Source: Nocardia sp. BMG111209 (GTDB lineage: Bacteria; Actinomycetota; Actinomycetes; Mycobacteriales; Mycobacteriaceae). From it: DNA of 64,000 nt. Of this stretch, positions 17,384-25,600 are shown piece by piece. The DNA lies in the NCBI RefSeq assembly GCF_000381925.1, contig NZ_KB907307.1, positions 1,488,001 to 1,552,000 of the forward strand, in the 5' to 3' direction. How positions within the stretch are numbered: position 1 is the stretch's first letter; each line of letters opens with the position of its first letter. The position numbers were made by a program, and so were the translations under genes. The notes under the pieces are model-generated. The model saw only the letters and a program-made list of their open reading frames with translations. It was not told where the DNA came from and made no database searches.

Positions 17384-17953
17384 GTGGACATCGCCCAGTT
17401 GATCCTCGACGACCATCACGAGCAGCGCCGGCTGTTCGCGATCCTGGAGGAGATCGATCGCGCCGACACCGGTGTGCTCGCCGCGATCTGGGACCGGCTG
17501 GCGTCCTTCCTCGAACTGCACGCGCAGGCCGAGGAGGACGTCTTCTACCCCGCGCTGCTGCAGGCCGGGATCGCCGCCCGGCGCACGGCCGGCGTGGAAG
17601 ACGAGACGCTCGACGCGATCCACGATCACAACGAGATCCGGGACGCGATCACAGAGGTGGCGCGGCACCGGGTCGGCACCGACGACTGGTACGCGGCCGT
17701 CACCGCGGCGAACCTGGCCAACAGCGACCACATGGCCGAGGAGGAACGCGAGGGTCTCACCGACATCCGCCGCCTCACCGGACTCGCGCACCGCCATCGA
17801 CTGGCCGTCGCCTTCGCCGCCTTCGAGGCGCGCAACCATGCCGGCGTCCGCCCCGTCGACAAGGACCCCGAGACCTATGTCCGTGTGGCGGAAGGGAATT
17901 CGCCGGTCACCGCACGCGGTTCACTGAGCGTCGGCAGCCTGAAACGGCCCTGA
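17384..17953 (+). CDS. hemerythrin HHE-domain protein
   Basis: A 189-residue helical protein with the hemerythrin HHE cation-binding pattern: DDHHEQRRLF at the N terminus, then LELHAQAEEDVFYPALL (H-x3-E), then AIHDHNEIRD and NSDHMAEEEREGL, giving a full set of His/Glu diiron ligands. Such proteins bind O2 or NO, or act in iron and redox stress. GTG at 17384 is chosen because GGGAGGA lies 3 bases upstream; this spacing is short, but no better start exists. The C-terminal ~40 residues after the four-helix bundle are polar and unassigned. It converges with the ABM-like gene. Confidence 0.85.
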   Translation: MDIAQLILDDHHEQRRLFAILEEIDRADTGVLAAIWDRLASFLELHAQAEEDVFYPALLQAGIAARRTAGVEDETLDAIHDHNEIRDAITEVARHRVGTDDWYAAVTAANLANSDHMAEEEREGLTDIRRLTGLAHRHRLAVAFAAFEARNHAGVRPVDKDPETYVRVAEGNSPVTARGSLSVGSLKRP

Positions 17954-17968
17954 CCCGGGAACCGCCGA

Positions 17969-18307
17969 TCAGATGGTCCAGGTGATCGGGTAGTTCACGA
18001 TCGACGCGTGCTCCGGGGTGAACTCCACGCCGACCTCCCGGAACTCCCCGCGCGCGATGACGGCCATCTCCGTCAGCCGATCCATCTGCACCGCATGCTC
18101 TTCGGAGTCCCAGACGCTGATCTGCACGAACGAGCCCTCCGCCGAGACACCCGCGAACCAGTGCAGCAAACCGGGCAACTGCTGAATGGCCGGGATCAGA
18201 TACTGTGCGGTCTTCCCGTCCACGACGGTGACCTCGTCGTACAGGTCCGGGTCGAAGGTGACGCGGGACACTCGGACAACCGCGTTCTCGGGCAACGACT
18301 CCGGCAT
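17969..18307 (-). CDS. ABM-like (dimeric alpha-beta barrel) protein
   Basis: A 112-residue cytosolic protein that fits the antibiotic-biosynthesis-monooxygenase/dimeric ferredoxin-like fold: strand VVRVSRVTFDPD, helix around LIPAIQQLPGL, then strand GVSAEGSFVQISVWDSEEHAVQMDRL, ending in a short C-terminal strand. Members range from quinol monooxygenases to heme-degrading enzymes; no catalytic residue can be asserted here. It is divergent from a TetR gene with 46 bp between the start codons. That short shared promoter makes it the most likely target of that TetR. Confidence 0.72.
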   Translation of the reverse strand: MPESLPENAVVRVSRVTFDPDLYDEVTVVDGKTAQYLIPAIQQLPGLLHWFAGVSAEGSFVQISVWDSEEHAVQMDRLTEMAVIARGEFREVGVEFTPEHASIVNYPITWTI

Positions 18308-18353
18308 GGGACCCCTCCTCGTGGATTACGTTCCGATGTACTATCGCAATATA

Positions 18354-18920
18354 ATGAGCACTCCGCAAGCGAAGGCCGGCCGGCCCCGGAATCCGGCCCT
18401 GGACCGGGCGATCTTGTCGGCTGCCGGTCGCCAGCTCGGCGAACTCGGCTACGCCCGCATGTCATTGGAATCCGTGGCGGCCGCGGCGGGAACCACCACT
18501 CCCAGCCTCCGGCGCCGGTATCGGAACAAGGCCGAACTGGTTGCCGCCGTGGTCGATTCGCTGCGGGTCGAGGAACCGCCCGCCGATGCGGCGACCCCGC
18601 GCGCCCACGCCCTGGCGATCCTGACGAACTTCCACGACAATCTGCGTGCCATCCCCGCGATGGCCATTCTCGGCTCACTGCTCGCCGAGGAGGAACGCCA
18701 CCCGGAACTGTTGCAGCTGTTCAAGACTCGCCTCGTCGAGCCGCGGCGAGCACTGCTGCGGCAGGCCCTGGCCGGCGCCGGGCTGCCCGGCTCCGCCGAC
18801 CTCGACGCGCTCGGCAGTATGCTCATCGGCTCGTTCTACGGGCGCTACGTCACCCTCGCGGGCATCCCCGACGATTGGCCCGAGCGGGTGCTGAGCACCG
18901 TGTGGCCGCCCGGGGTCTAA
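18354..18920 (+). CDS. TetR-family transcriptional regulator
   Basis: A 188-residue TetR regulator. The DNA-binding domain covers residues ~8-60: GRPRNPALDRAILSAAGRQL, then LESVAAAAGTTTPSLRRRYRNKAEL. The canonical aromatic before the F/Y-x-x-K turn is replaced by R-R-R-Y-R-N-K, still a normal variant. The C-terminal domain is of the TetR_C_16/AcrR-like helical type without a known ligand. The ATG at 18354 has no visible Shine-Dalgarno sequence, which suggests a short or absent leader. It is divergent from the ABM-like gene and followed 10 bp later by GlcG/HbpS, so TetR and GlcG are probably one transcript. Confidence 0.9.
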   Translation: MSTPQAKAGRPRNPALDRAILSAAGRQLGELGYARMSLESVAAAAGTTTPSLRRRYRNKAELVAAVVDSLRVEEPPADAATPRAHALAILTNFHDNLRAIPAMAILGSLLAEEERHPELLQLFKTRLVEPRRALLRQALAGAGLPGSADLDALGSMLIGSFYGRYVTLAGIPDDWPERVLSTVWPPGV

Positions 18921-18930
18921 TTTCGGTGGC

Positions 18931-19365
18931 ATGACCGAAACCCCCCGGCTGCCCGGACTGTCCCTCGCCGATGCCGATCACCTGGTGGCGGCCGCGCTGA
19001 ATGTTGCTGCGGAGCAGGGCTTTCCGCCGCTGGCGGTGGCCGTTCTGGATGTCACCGGCGCCGTGGTCACGCTCCGCCGGGCAGACGGGGGCATGCCGAT
19101 GACGAGCCGGATCGCGGTCGCCAAGGCCCGCACCGCGCTGCTCACCCTGCGTCCCTCGGGCGCGCTGCCGCTGCCCGGCCCGATCGTCGACGGCATTCAG
19201 CATCTGCACGGCGGCGACTACATCCCGTATGCCGGTGGGCTGCCGGTGACCGACGGCGAGCTGATCCTCGGCGTGATCGGCGCATCCGGCGGCCACGCCA
19301 CCGAGGACGAGGAGGCGGTGCGGACCGCGGTGAGCCGCTGGCACGAGCACCGTTCCGGGATATAG
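18931..19365 (+). CDS. GlcG/HbpS-family (DUF336) protein
   Basis: A 144-residue single-domain GlcG/HbpS protein: LADADHLVAAALNVAAEQGFPPLAVAV, then the central DGGMPMTSRIAVAKARTAL, then the C-terminal DGELILGVIGASGGHATEDE. Related proteins include extracellular heme-binding HbpS of Streptomyces and the glycolate-operon protein GlcG; many are cofactor- or corrinoid-binding subunits. There is no signal peptide, so it is cytosolic here. It is tightly linked (10 bp) to the TetR upstream. Its ligand is undetermined. Confidence 0.85.
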   Translation: MTETPRLPGLSLADADHLVAAALNVAAEQGFPPLAVAVLDVTGAVVTLRRADGGMPMTSRIAVAKARTALLTLRPSGALPLPGPIVDGIQHLHGGDYIPYAGGLPVTDGELILGVIGASGGHATEDEEAVRTAVSRWHEHRSGI

Positions 19366-19412
19366 TAAACCGGTGCCTTTCGGCCGACTCCCGCAGAACC
19401 GGTGCGCCGTTC

Positions 19413-19430
19413 ACCGTCGCGGGTGACGGT
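19413..19430. terminator. small hairpin between GlcG and the lipoprotein gene
   Basis: ACCGTC and GACGGT form a 6-bp stem around a 6-base loop, 47 bp after the GlcG stop and 67 bp before the lipoprotein start. No U-run follows. It could end the TetR-GlcG transcript or lie in the leader of the next gene. Confidence 0.3.
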
Positions 19431-19496
19431 TGCTGTGGGGCACCGGACTGTTCGCCGACCGGACGCTCATCCGCCGCACAGAGGGGACCTGCCGCG

Positions 19497-20810
19497 ATGC
19501 GCACTGCCGGTCGCACCCGACTGCCCACGACCGTACTGGGTACCGTCCTGATCCTCGCCGCGGCGACGGTGAGCGCCTGCGGCAGCGGCGATTCCGTCCG
19601 GCCGGCACTGAAGGCGGGACCGGTCACGGCGACCACCACCGGCGCCGCCACCCCGTCCGCGGCGTCCCCCTCGCAACCGGCGACCCTGCCGTTCACCGGA
19701 TTACAGCAACCGCGCGGGCTGGCGGTGAGCCCCACCGGTGACGTCTTCGTCGCCGACCGCAGCGGCGGGGTGCTCGGATTGGCAACGGGCGCAGACAAAC
19801 CCGTCCCCGTGATCACCGCCGGACCGGGCAGCCCCGCGAAGGTGGCCCTGGACACCGCCGGGAATCTCTACGTGACGTACGGAAGCGGGGTCGGCAAGGT
19901 GCTGAAGGCGATCCCCGGATCGGACACCCCGATCACCGTGCCGTTCGCCGACACCACCGCGCCGGCGGGCGTCGCCGTGGACGGCGTGGGCAACGTCTAC
20001 ATCACCGACGAGACCACCGGCCGGGTACTGGAATCGGCGGCGGGCACCAACGCGCAGACCGTATTGCCCTTCCCCGGACTGGTTTCCCCGCAGGATGTGG
20101 CGGTGGATCACGCCGGCGCCGTGTACGTCGCGGACCGGCAGCGGGTTCAGAAGCTGGCGCCGGGCGCGACCGCCCCGGCCGCGCTGCCGTTCACCGGCCT
20201 CACCGCACCGCAGGCCGTGGCCGTCGATGCCGCGGGCAATATCTATGTCGCCGACCATGATTCGAACCGCGTACTACGACTCGCCGCCGGGGCCGCCACC
20301 GCGACGGTGGTCCCGTTCGGCAGGCTGACCGGACCCGACGGTGTCGCCACCGACGCCGCGGGCGACGTCTACGTCGTCGGCGACGACCGGACCGTGCTGA
20401 AACTCCCGGCGGCCCGCGCCGCCGTCGACGCCGCCGCGGTGCCCGGTCCCGCCACCACGGCGGGCAGCAGCACACCCGCGATCCCCGGCCACGCCACCGT
20501 GCTCCTCGACGGCGTGGATCAGCACGCCGGCGGCACGGTCGAGTGCACCACCGCGGACGGTTTCGTGACGATCCGGATCAGCGGCAGCCTGCTCACTGCG
20601 AAGCTCACCACCACCGATCCGCCGCAGGCCGAGGAGGCCACCGTCGCCGGTCTGGTCGGTGGGACCGAAACCTGGTCGTACAAGCGGGGTGTCGCGGGCA
20701 CGGCGACGGTGACGAAATCGGGTACCACGTATCGGATCACCGGCACCGCCGCGCGCAACGGATCGGCCGCCACCACAAAGCCGTTCGAATTCGCCGCGAC
20801 CTGCCCGTAG
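19497..20810 (+). CDS. lipoprotein with NHL beta-propeller and C-terminal LpqH domain
   Basis: A 437-residue exported lipoprotein. A basic N terminus and hydrophobic core end in lipobox V-S-A-C with acylated Cys28. After a Thr/Ser/Pro linker, residues ~60-310 hold six repeats of the NHL type (for example LPFTGLTAPQAVAVDAAG, then NIYVADHDSNRVLRL), closely like the extracellular sensor propeller of mycobacterial PknD. After a second linker, residues ~325-437 match the LpqH/19-kDa antigen domain: VLLDGVDQHAGGTVECTTA...YRITGTA...FEFAATC with its two conserved cysteines. I know the two modules separately, and the fusion is notable. It is anchored on the outside of the cytoplasmic membrane. GAGGGG precedes the ATG. 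Confidence 0.88.
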   Translation: MRTAGRTRLPTTVLGTVLILAAATVSACGSGDSVRPALKAGPVTATTTGAATPSAASPSQPATLPFTGLQQPRGLAVSPTGDVFVADRSGGVLGLATGADKPVPVITAGPGSPAKVALDTAGNLYVTYGSGVGKVLKAIPGSDTPITVPFADTTAPAGVAVDGVGNVYITDETTGRVLESAAGTNAQTVLPFPGLVSPQDVAVDHAGAVYVADRQRVQKLAPGATAPAALPFTGLTAPQAVAVDAAGNIYVADHDSNRVLRLAAGAATATVVPFGRLTGPDGVATDAAGDVYVVGDDRTVLKLPAARAAVDAAAVPGPATTAGSSTPAIPGHATVLLDGVDQHAGGTVECTTADGFVTIRISGSLLTAKLTTTDPPQAEEATVAGLVGGTETWSYKRGVAGTATVTKSGTTYRITGTAARNGSAATTKPFEFAATCP

Positions 20811-20853
20811 CGGAAACCGCTCGGCCGCTACGGTATTGCCCATATCCGACGGC

Positions 20854-22008
20854 TCAGCGTACCGAGCGGAAGAATTCCCGGATATCGGTGACGAGTTCGA
20901 CGGGCGCCTGCAGCGAGGCGAAGTGGCCGCCCACCGGATACTCGTTCCACCGGACGACGGTGTTGGCCCGCTCCGCCAGGCCGCGGACCGCGCGGTCACC
21001 CCGGAAGTTCGCGACCGCGGTCGGTACGCCCGAGGGCGCGGGCCTACTGCCCCACGAGCTTCCGGACTCCCGATACAGCCGGGCGGCGGATCCGGCGGTG
21101 CCGGTCAGCCAATACGTGGTGACGTCGGTCAGCACGATGTCGCGGTCGACGGGGGCCTGGTCGGTGGCGGTCGGATCCCAGTCGACGAACCACTCCAGAT
21201 TCCAGGCCAGCTGGCCGGCCGGAGAGTCGTTGAGCGCGTAGGCGATGGTCTGCGGCCGCAGCGCCATCTGGGTGGCGTAGCCGTTGTGCCCGTACCACCA
21301 CATCTGGTTCGCGGCCACCTTCGCCCGGTCCGCCTCCGGTAGCTCGTCGAGTTCCCGGCCGGAGCCGGTGGTGGTCGCGGCGTCGGCGAGCGCGTTGACG
21401 TGCACACCGACGACCCGGTCCGGCGCGACCCGGCCCAGCGCGGGCGAGATCAGGCTGCCGTAGTCGCCGCCCTGGGCGCCGTAGCGCTCGTAGCCGAGCC
21501 GGCTCATCAGCTCGGCCCAGGCCCGCGCGATCCGGGGCACATCCCAGCCGGTGTCGCGGGTCGGACCGGAGAAACCGAATCCCGGCACCGACGGCGCCAC
21601 GACGTGGAACGCATCGGCGGGATCACCGCCGTGCGCCCGCGGATCGGTCAACGGCCCCAGGATGCCGAGGAAGTCGGCCGGCGTACTGGGCCAGCCGTGC
21701 GTGAGGATCAGCGGGGTCGCGTCCGGTTCGGGCGAGCGCACGTGCAGGAAATGCACTGTCTGCCCGTCGATTTCGGTGGTGAACTGCGGCACCTTGTTCA
21801 ACCTCGCCTCGTGCTCGCGCCAGTCGTAGCCGGTCCGCCAGTACTCGACCAGCTCGATCAGGTGGTCCCGGTCGACCCCGTAGGACCAGCCGACGCCGGG
21901 CAGGGCATCGGGCCACCGGGTGCGGCCGAGGCGATCGTGCAACTCGTCGAGGTCCGCCTGCGGGACGTCGATGTGGAAGGGGGTGATCGTGGAGGTTGTC
22001 TTGGTCAC
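20854..22008 (-). CDS. epoxide hydrolase (alpha/beta hydrolase with EHN domain)
   Basis: A 384-residue enzyme that opens epoxides to diols. The N-terminal EHN segment ([23 protein letters not shown]) covers the fold as in microsomal-type epoxide hydrolases. The oxyanion motif HGWP is at residues 104-107, the nucleophile is Asp182 in GAQGGDYGS, and the catalytic His is in [10 protein letters not shown] near the C terminus. Lid tyrosines are present (MWWYGHNGY). The GTG at 22008 is chosen; an in-frame GTG at 22026 would overlap a palindromic operator. It is divergent from a WYL-domain regulator, which probably controls it. Confidence 0.9.
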   Translation of the reverse strand: MTKTTSTITPFHIDVPQADLDELHDRLGRTRWPDALPGVGWSYGVDRDHLIELVEYWRTGYDWREHEARLNKVPQFTTEIDGQTVHFLHVRSPEPDATPLILTHGWPSTPADFLGILGPLTDPRAHGGDPADAFHVVAPSVPGFGFSGPTRDTGWDVPRIARAWAELMSRLGYERYGAQGGDYGSLISPALGRVAPDRVVGVHVNALADAATTTGSGRELDELPEADRAKVAANQMWWYGHNGYATQMALRPQTIAYALNDSPAGQLAWNLEWFVDWDPTATDQAPVDRDIVLTDVTTYWLTGTAGSAARLYRESGSSWGSRPAPSGVPTAVANFRGDRAVRGLAERANTVVRWNEYPVGGHFASLQAPVELVTDIREFFRSVR

Positions 22009-22023
22009 CCGGACAGCATCGGG

Positions 22024-22054
22024 CACATATAGGACGCGATCGGTCCTACATGTG
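22024..22054. promoter_or_regulatory. 31-bp imperfect palindrome in the epoxide hydrolase/WYL promoter
   Basis: CACAT and ATGTG form the outer arms, and AGGAC and GTCCT the inner arms, all centred on 22039 with one mismatched pair between the two sets. It lies exactly between the two divergent starts (16 bp from each), the expected place for the operator of the WYL regulator. Confidence 0.6.
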
Positions 22055-22069
22055 CGCGATGATCGGGGT

Positions 22070-23032
22070 ATGTCGCAAACCACCCCGGTCCGCCTGCTGC
22101 GTCTGTTGTCGTTGCTCCAGCGGCACCGGGACTGGACCGGCGGCGAACTGGCGCAGCGACTCGATGTCACGACCCGCACCATCCGGCGCGACGTCGATCG
22201 GCTGCGCGAGCTGGGATATCCGGTGCACGCGGTGATGGGACCGGTCGGGGGTTATCGGCTCGGCGCGGGGGCGGCGCTGCCGCCGCTGCTGCTGGACGAC
22301 GACGAGGCGGTCGCCGTCACCCTGGGCCTGCGGGCGGGCGCGACCGGCGATGTCGCGGGCCTGGAGGAGGCGTCGCTGCGCGCACTGACCAAGGTGGAAC
22401 AGGTCCTTCCGGCGCGGCTGCGGCACCGGGTCGACGCGCTGCGCGGCGCGGTGGTCGCGATGCCGCCCCGCTACGATCCGGGTCCCCCGGTCGGCGCCGA
22501 CTCGCTCACCGCCATCTCGGCCGCCGTCCGTGCCGCCGAAACCCTGCGTTTCGACTACCGCAGCCATACCGGCGACGAATCCCGGCGCAGCGTCGAACCC
22601 CATCGCATCGCGCACTGGAGCCACCGGTGGTATCTGGTCGGCTGGGACACCGATCGCGGCGATTGGCGCACCTTCCGCGTCGACCGGATGTCGTTGCGGA
22701 CACCCAACGGGCCGCGCTTCACCCATCGGCCGCCACCGGACGGCGATGTCGTCGCGTACCTGCGCCGCACCATGGGTTTCGCCATGTGGCCGTACCGTTC
22801 CGTCCTGCGCGTCCACGTCCCGGCCGAGGATCTCGCGGGCCGCATCGAGGGCATCGTCACCCCCATCGACGAGCACACCTGCCGCCTCGAAATGGGTTCG
22901 GACTCCTACGCATTGGTCGCGCTGGTGGTCGGGATGCTCGATGTCGAATTCGAGGTCGAGTCGCCGCCGGAACTGGCGGCACACCTGCGCGCCCTCGCCG
23001 AACGGTTCACCCGCGCCGCGAATCCGGGGTGA
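22070..23032 (+). CDS. WYL-domain transcriptional regulator
   Basis: A 320-residue regulator. It has an N-terminal DeoR-type winged helix ([23 protein letters not shown], then [19 protein letters not shown], then the wing GGYRLG), a central WYL fold ([23 protein letters not shown], with the W-Y-L triad in RWYLVGWD), and a WCX C-terminal extension. WYL domains bind ligands, often nucleotides or RNA/DNA, and many control detoxification or DNA-damage genes. The ATG at 22070 gives the normal HTH start. It is divergent from the epoxide hydrolase across a 31-bp palindrome. No defence genes of the usual WYL-associated kind are adjacent. Confidence 0.9.
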   Translation: MSQTTPVRLLRLLSLLQRHRDWTGGELAQRLDVTTRTIRRDVDRLRELGYPVHAVMGPVGGYRLGAGAALPPLLLDDDEAVAVTLGLRAGATGDVAGLEEASLRALTKVEQVLPARLRHRVDALRGAVVAMPPRYDPGPPVGADSLTAISAAVRAAETLRFDYRSHTGDESRRSVEPHRIAHWSHRWYLVGWDTDRGDWRTFRVDRMSLRTPNGPRFTHRPPPDGDVVAYLRRTMGFAMWPYRSVLRVHVPAEDLAGRIEGIVTPIDEHTCRLEMGSDSYALVALVVGMLDVEFEVESPPELAAHLRALAERFTRAANPG

Positions 23033-23094
23033 GCGGGAGGCCCGGCACACCCGAATCCCGGTGTCGGCTAACATCACTGTGCCACAAGGTGTGT

Positions 23095-23111
23095 GGGCCG
23101 GATTCCGGCCC
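23095..23111. other. 7-bp GC hairpin before the tRNA-like element
   Basis: GGGCCGG and CCGGCCC pair around an ATT loop, 9 bases upstream of the tRNA-like fold. No U-run follows, so it is either a weak terminator for the WYL gene or an extra helix of the RNA. A TAACAT at 23069 is a possible -10 that would place both hairpin and tRNA-like element in one transcript. Confidence 0.45.
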
Positions 23112-23120
23112 CATGCCGAT

Positions 23121-23189
23121 CCTGGTGTAGCTCAGTGGCAGAGCACCCGGCTGACCGGGAGGGCGCGAGTTCGACCCTCGCCGCCAGGG
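23121..23189 (+). ncRNA. tRNA-like RNA with a four-base anticodon loop
   Basis: The element folds as a tRNA, 68 bases plus discriminator. The acceptor stem is 7 bp (CCTGGTG with CGCCAGG, one T-G wobble), and bases 8-9 are TA. The D arm is GCTC/GAGC with loop AGTGGCA containing the conserved GG, and A26 follows. The T arm is 5 perfect bp (GCGAG/CTCGC) with loop TTCGACC, and the discriminator is G. The anticodon arm is a perfect 5-bp stem (CCCGG/CCGGG) closed by only CTGA. A normal loop has seven bases, C-T-NNN-R-N, so exactly a triplet is missing. The variable loop is AGGGC, and CCA is not encoded. It cannot decode in the usual way. It may be a tRNA pseudogene, but three intact arms argue for selection on the fold. 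Confidence 0.7.
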
Positions 23190-23214
23190 CGTACCGGCAG
23201 ATCCGGAGGGTTGG

Positions 23215-25587
23215 TTGTCCGATCGGGAATTCCGCGGCGGCCCGGCACAGTACGTGACCGGCCAGTTGGAGCGCGCGCTGGAAACCGCGCTGCGCACGGG
23301 CGACAGCGCGACCCGCGCCCGAGCACAGCGGAAGGCGCAACGGTGGCGAGAGGTGCTCGGCGGCATGGCGATCGGGCACATCACGGTCGGCAGCCGCACC
23401 CCCGTCGCGGACCTGCCCGCCTGGGTGACCCTCGAGGTGGTGCACGGCGGTTTCGCCACGGGCCGCGCGCAATCCGAAATCCCCTCGAGCGCAACCGAAG
23501 CCGAGCTGATCGCGCGGCTGCCCGAGGAGGTGCCCGGTGATACGGACCGGGAACGGCTGAACCTGTGGTACCTCGGTGACGTCGGCCGGGCCGACCTGCT
23601 GGCGTCGATCGCGAACGGCCGCTACCGGATCGAGGTGCCGGAGGACGCGGCGCTGGCCGTCGTCGCCCTGCTGGTGCAGCGCGGCTTCCCGGAACAGGCG
23701 CTGGACCTGATCGCCGACCTGCGGCCGTTCCTGGCGCGATTGCGCTTCACCCCGGCCGCATTCGCCGCGCCCCGGCCGGCCGGTACCGCGGTACGGGTGA
23801 CGTCGGTCGGGGCGGCCACGGCGGCGCTGCGCGCGGTGTCCACGCCGGAACAGCTCACGCGCATGCGCGCCACCGTCGACGTGTGGACGCCGTTGTACGA
23901 CCGCCTGGTGGAACTGTGGTGTGCGACGGTCGACGGTGACCTGCCGCGACCGGACGACGCCGGCGCGCTACGCGGCGGGTGGCCCGGCCGGATCCGGCCG
24001 CCGGGGTGGGCGGACGAACGAGCCCGCTGGCTCGGCGATTTCGCCGCCGCACGCGACGCGCACGAGTTCCGCGGCCGGCACGCGCACCGGAAGAGTAATT
24101 TCGCCCGGCTGCACGACGCCCTGCTCGGCTGCGATCCCGCGGACCCCGGCCCGAGTGCCCGGCAGATCGGCTGGGTCCGCCGCGCGCTCGCCGATACGAT
24201 CGCCCGCCACGGCGAACCCGGCGGCGCCGCACGCGAATCCGCGCGCCTCGCCCAGACCCGGAGCCTGTCCGCGCCGCTGTTCGCCGATCTCGCCGCGGTA
24301 CTGGCGACCCGGCTGGACCTTTTCCCCGCCGACGGCGGCCTGCCCTCGCCCGATCCGGTCACCGCGCCGGTCACCACCGCCGAGGCGGCCACCATCGGCC
24401 CGGCCGTTCCACCCGGTACGGTGATCCCGAACCATCTGCAGCACAAGGCGTTGCGTGCGCTGGAGGCGCCGGTGGGCGAGCTGGTCCGGCGCGGCGTCGT
24501 CGGCTCGGATGAACTGCTCGCCGACGTCCTGCCCCAGCTCACCTCGCGGGTACTGTTCGCCGACATCACCGACCCGGAGGTCGCGGAACTCACCGCACAG
24601 CTCTACACCGCGTTCCGGAACCGGCGCAGCCTGCTGCTGACCGAGCTGCAGGGACAGGTCCGGTTCGAGGAACTGCCGTGGGTCGCCGCGCTGAACCCGT
24701 TGCGCCCCCACCGCGACGACACGTCGGCGCCGGCCGCCGCCGCCCGCGAACTGCTGCGGCAGTCGACCCTGCTGACCATCGAGCACTTCCCCCATACCGT
24801 GCTGCCGAATCCCCTGGTCAGCGAATTCCATGCCCTGGCACAGCAGGCGGGTCTGGATCCACCGCTGGTCGAGGAACTCGCCGCGGACATCTTCACCGGC
24901 GCCTTCACCGAGAAGTGGCGCGCCGCCGCCGATATCGCGAGCCGCACCCTCGAAGGCACGCTGTACCAGGCGTACTACGACCTGCCCGCGGCCCCGATCC
25001 GAAACGCGCCGGGTACCGCCGTGATTCGCTGGAACAGGGCCATCGCCTCGGAGTTCACCGCGCTGTGCGAACAACGCGCCACGGAAGCCGGGACCGAGGG
25101 AAATTACGTCGCGCACAACGGCGCGGTGCTGGAACAGAGTCAGATCCTGACCACACACAATCTCGCCGCGCTGGTCGACGCGCTCGATCTCGGTGACCGG
25201 CTGCGCGATATCGCACCGGACGCGGCACGTCGCGCCTTCGATCGGATACTGCGGCGACTGCGCCAACCGGCCCACGGCCACGCCGCTCGCATCCAGGTGA
25301 AGAACGCCGCGTACGCCTGGCGGCAGGCGATCTTCCTGCTGAGCTACTGCGACCCGGCCACCCAGCGTGCCGAACTGCGACGAATCTCCGAGCGGGCCGG
25401 GGCATCCCGGCTCGAGCCCGCGGTGGCGGGCCTCGCCCACATCCTCGGCGGCGGCCGCTTCACCCCGGACGGCCGCGTCCCCGGCGGCGACGGCCGCCGA
25501 CTCCTCGGCTGGTCCGACGGACCGCATTGGTACCTCGTCCGGTCGGCCGCGACGGGCTCCGGCCGATCGCCGCACCGAATGTCGTAG
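23215..25587 (+). CDS. large conserved-looking protein of unknown function, behind a tRNA-like RNA
   Basis: A 790-residue soluble protein without signal peptide or membrane segment. I recognise no enzyme or DNA-binding motif. The sequence looks evenly helical, suggesting alpha-solenoid-like repeats, with well-formed blocks such as RERLNLWYLGDVGRADLL, HAHRKSNFARLHDALL, SQILTTHNLAALVDAL and KNAAYAWRQAIFLLSYC, which look like conserved-family cores. The start is TTG at 23215 with GGAGG four bases upstream; no ATG or GTG lies nearby in frame. The tRNA-like element ends 26 bp before this start on the same strand, so one transcript probably carries both. It converges with a GntR gene 13 bp downstream. 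Confidence 0.8.
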   Translation: MSDREFRGGPAQYVTGQLERALETALRTGDSATRARAQRKAQRWREVLGGMAIGHITVGSRTPVADLPAWVTLEVVHGGFATGRAQSEIPSSATEAELIARLPEEVPGDTDRERLNLWYLGDVGRADLLASIANGRYRIEVPEDAALAVVALLVQRGFPEQALDLIADLRPFLARLRFTPAAFAAPRPAGTAVRVTSVGAATAALRAVSTPEQLTRMRATVDVWTPLYDRLVELWCATVDGDLPRPDDAGALRGGWPGRIRPPGWADERARWLGDFAAARDAHEFRGRHAHRKSNFARLHDALLGCDPADPGPSARQIGWVRRALADTIARHGEPGGAARESARLAQTRSLSAPLFADLAAVLATRLDLFPADGGLPSPDPVTAPVTTAEAATIGPAVPPGTVIPNHLQHKALRALEAPVGELVRRGVVGSDELLADVLPQLTSRVLFADITDPEVAELTAQLYTAFRNRRSLLLTELQGQVRFEELPWVAALNPLRPHRDDTSAPAAAARELLRQSTLLTIEHFPHTVLPNPLVSEFHALAQQAGLDPPLVEELAADIFTGAFTEKWRAAADIASRTLEGTLYQAYYDLPAAPIRNAPGTAVIRWNRAIASEFTALCEQRATEAGTEGNYVAHNGAVLEQSQILTTHNLAALVDALDLGDRLRDIAPDAARRAFDRILRRLRQPAHGHAARIQVKNAAYAWRQAIFLLSYCDPATQRAELRRISERAGASRLEPAVAGLAHILGGGRFTPDGRVPGGDGRRLLGWSDGPHWYLVRSAATGSGRSPHRMS

Positions 25588-25600
25588 CCGGACTTCCCTT

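Noticed and set aside
17969..18307. Heme-degrading monooxygenase (IsdG-type)
   Set aside because: The fold fits, but the Asn/Trp/His catalytic set of IsdG-like enzymes could not be located. Left as ABM-like.
18350..18355. Perfect TATAAT as -10 box for the TetR gene at 18354
   Set aside because: It overlaps the ATG itself, so transcription would begin inside the coding region. No later start preserves the DNA-binding domain.
23095..23111. Classical Rho-independent terminator of the WYL gene
   Set aside because: A good stem but no U-tract follows, and a tRNA-like fold begins nine bases later. It was kept only as a hairpin of uncertain role.
23121..23189. Ordinary functional tRNA-Val(GAC), reading GAC in CTGACCG as the anticodon
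   Set aside because: Placing GAC at positions 34-36 forces the stem CCCGG against GGAGG, with three of five pairs failing. The only good stem leaves a four-base loop.
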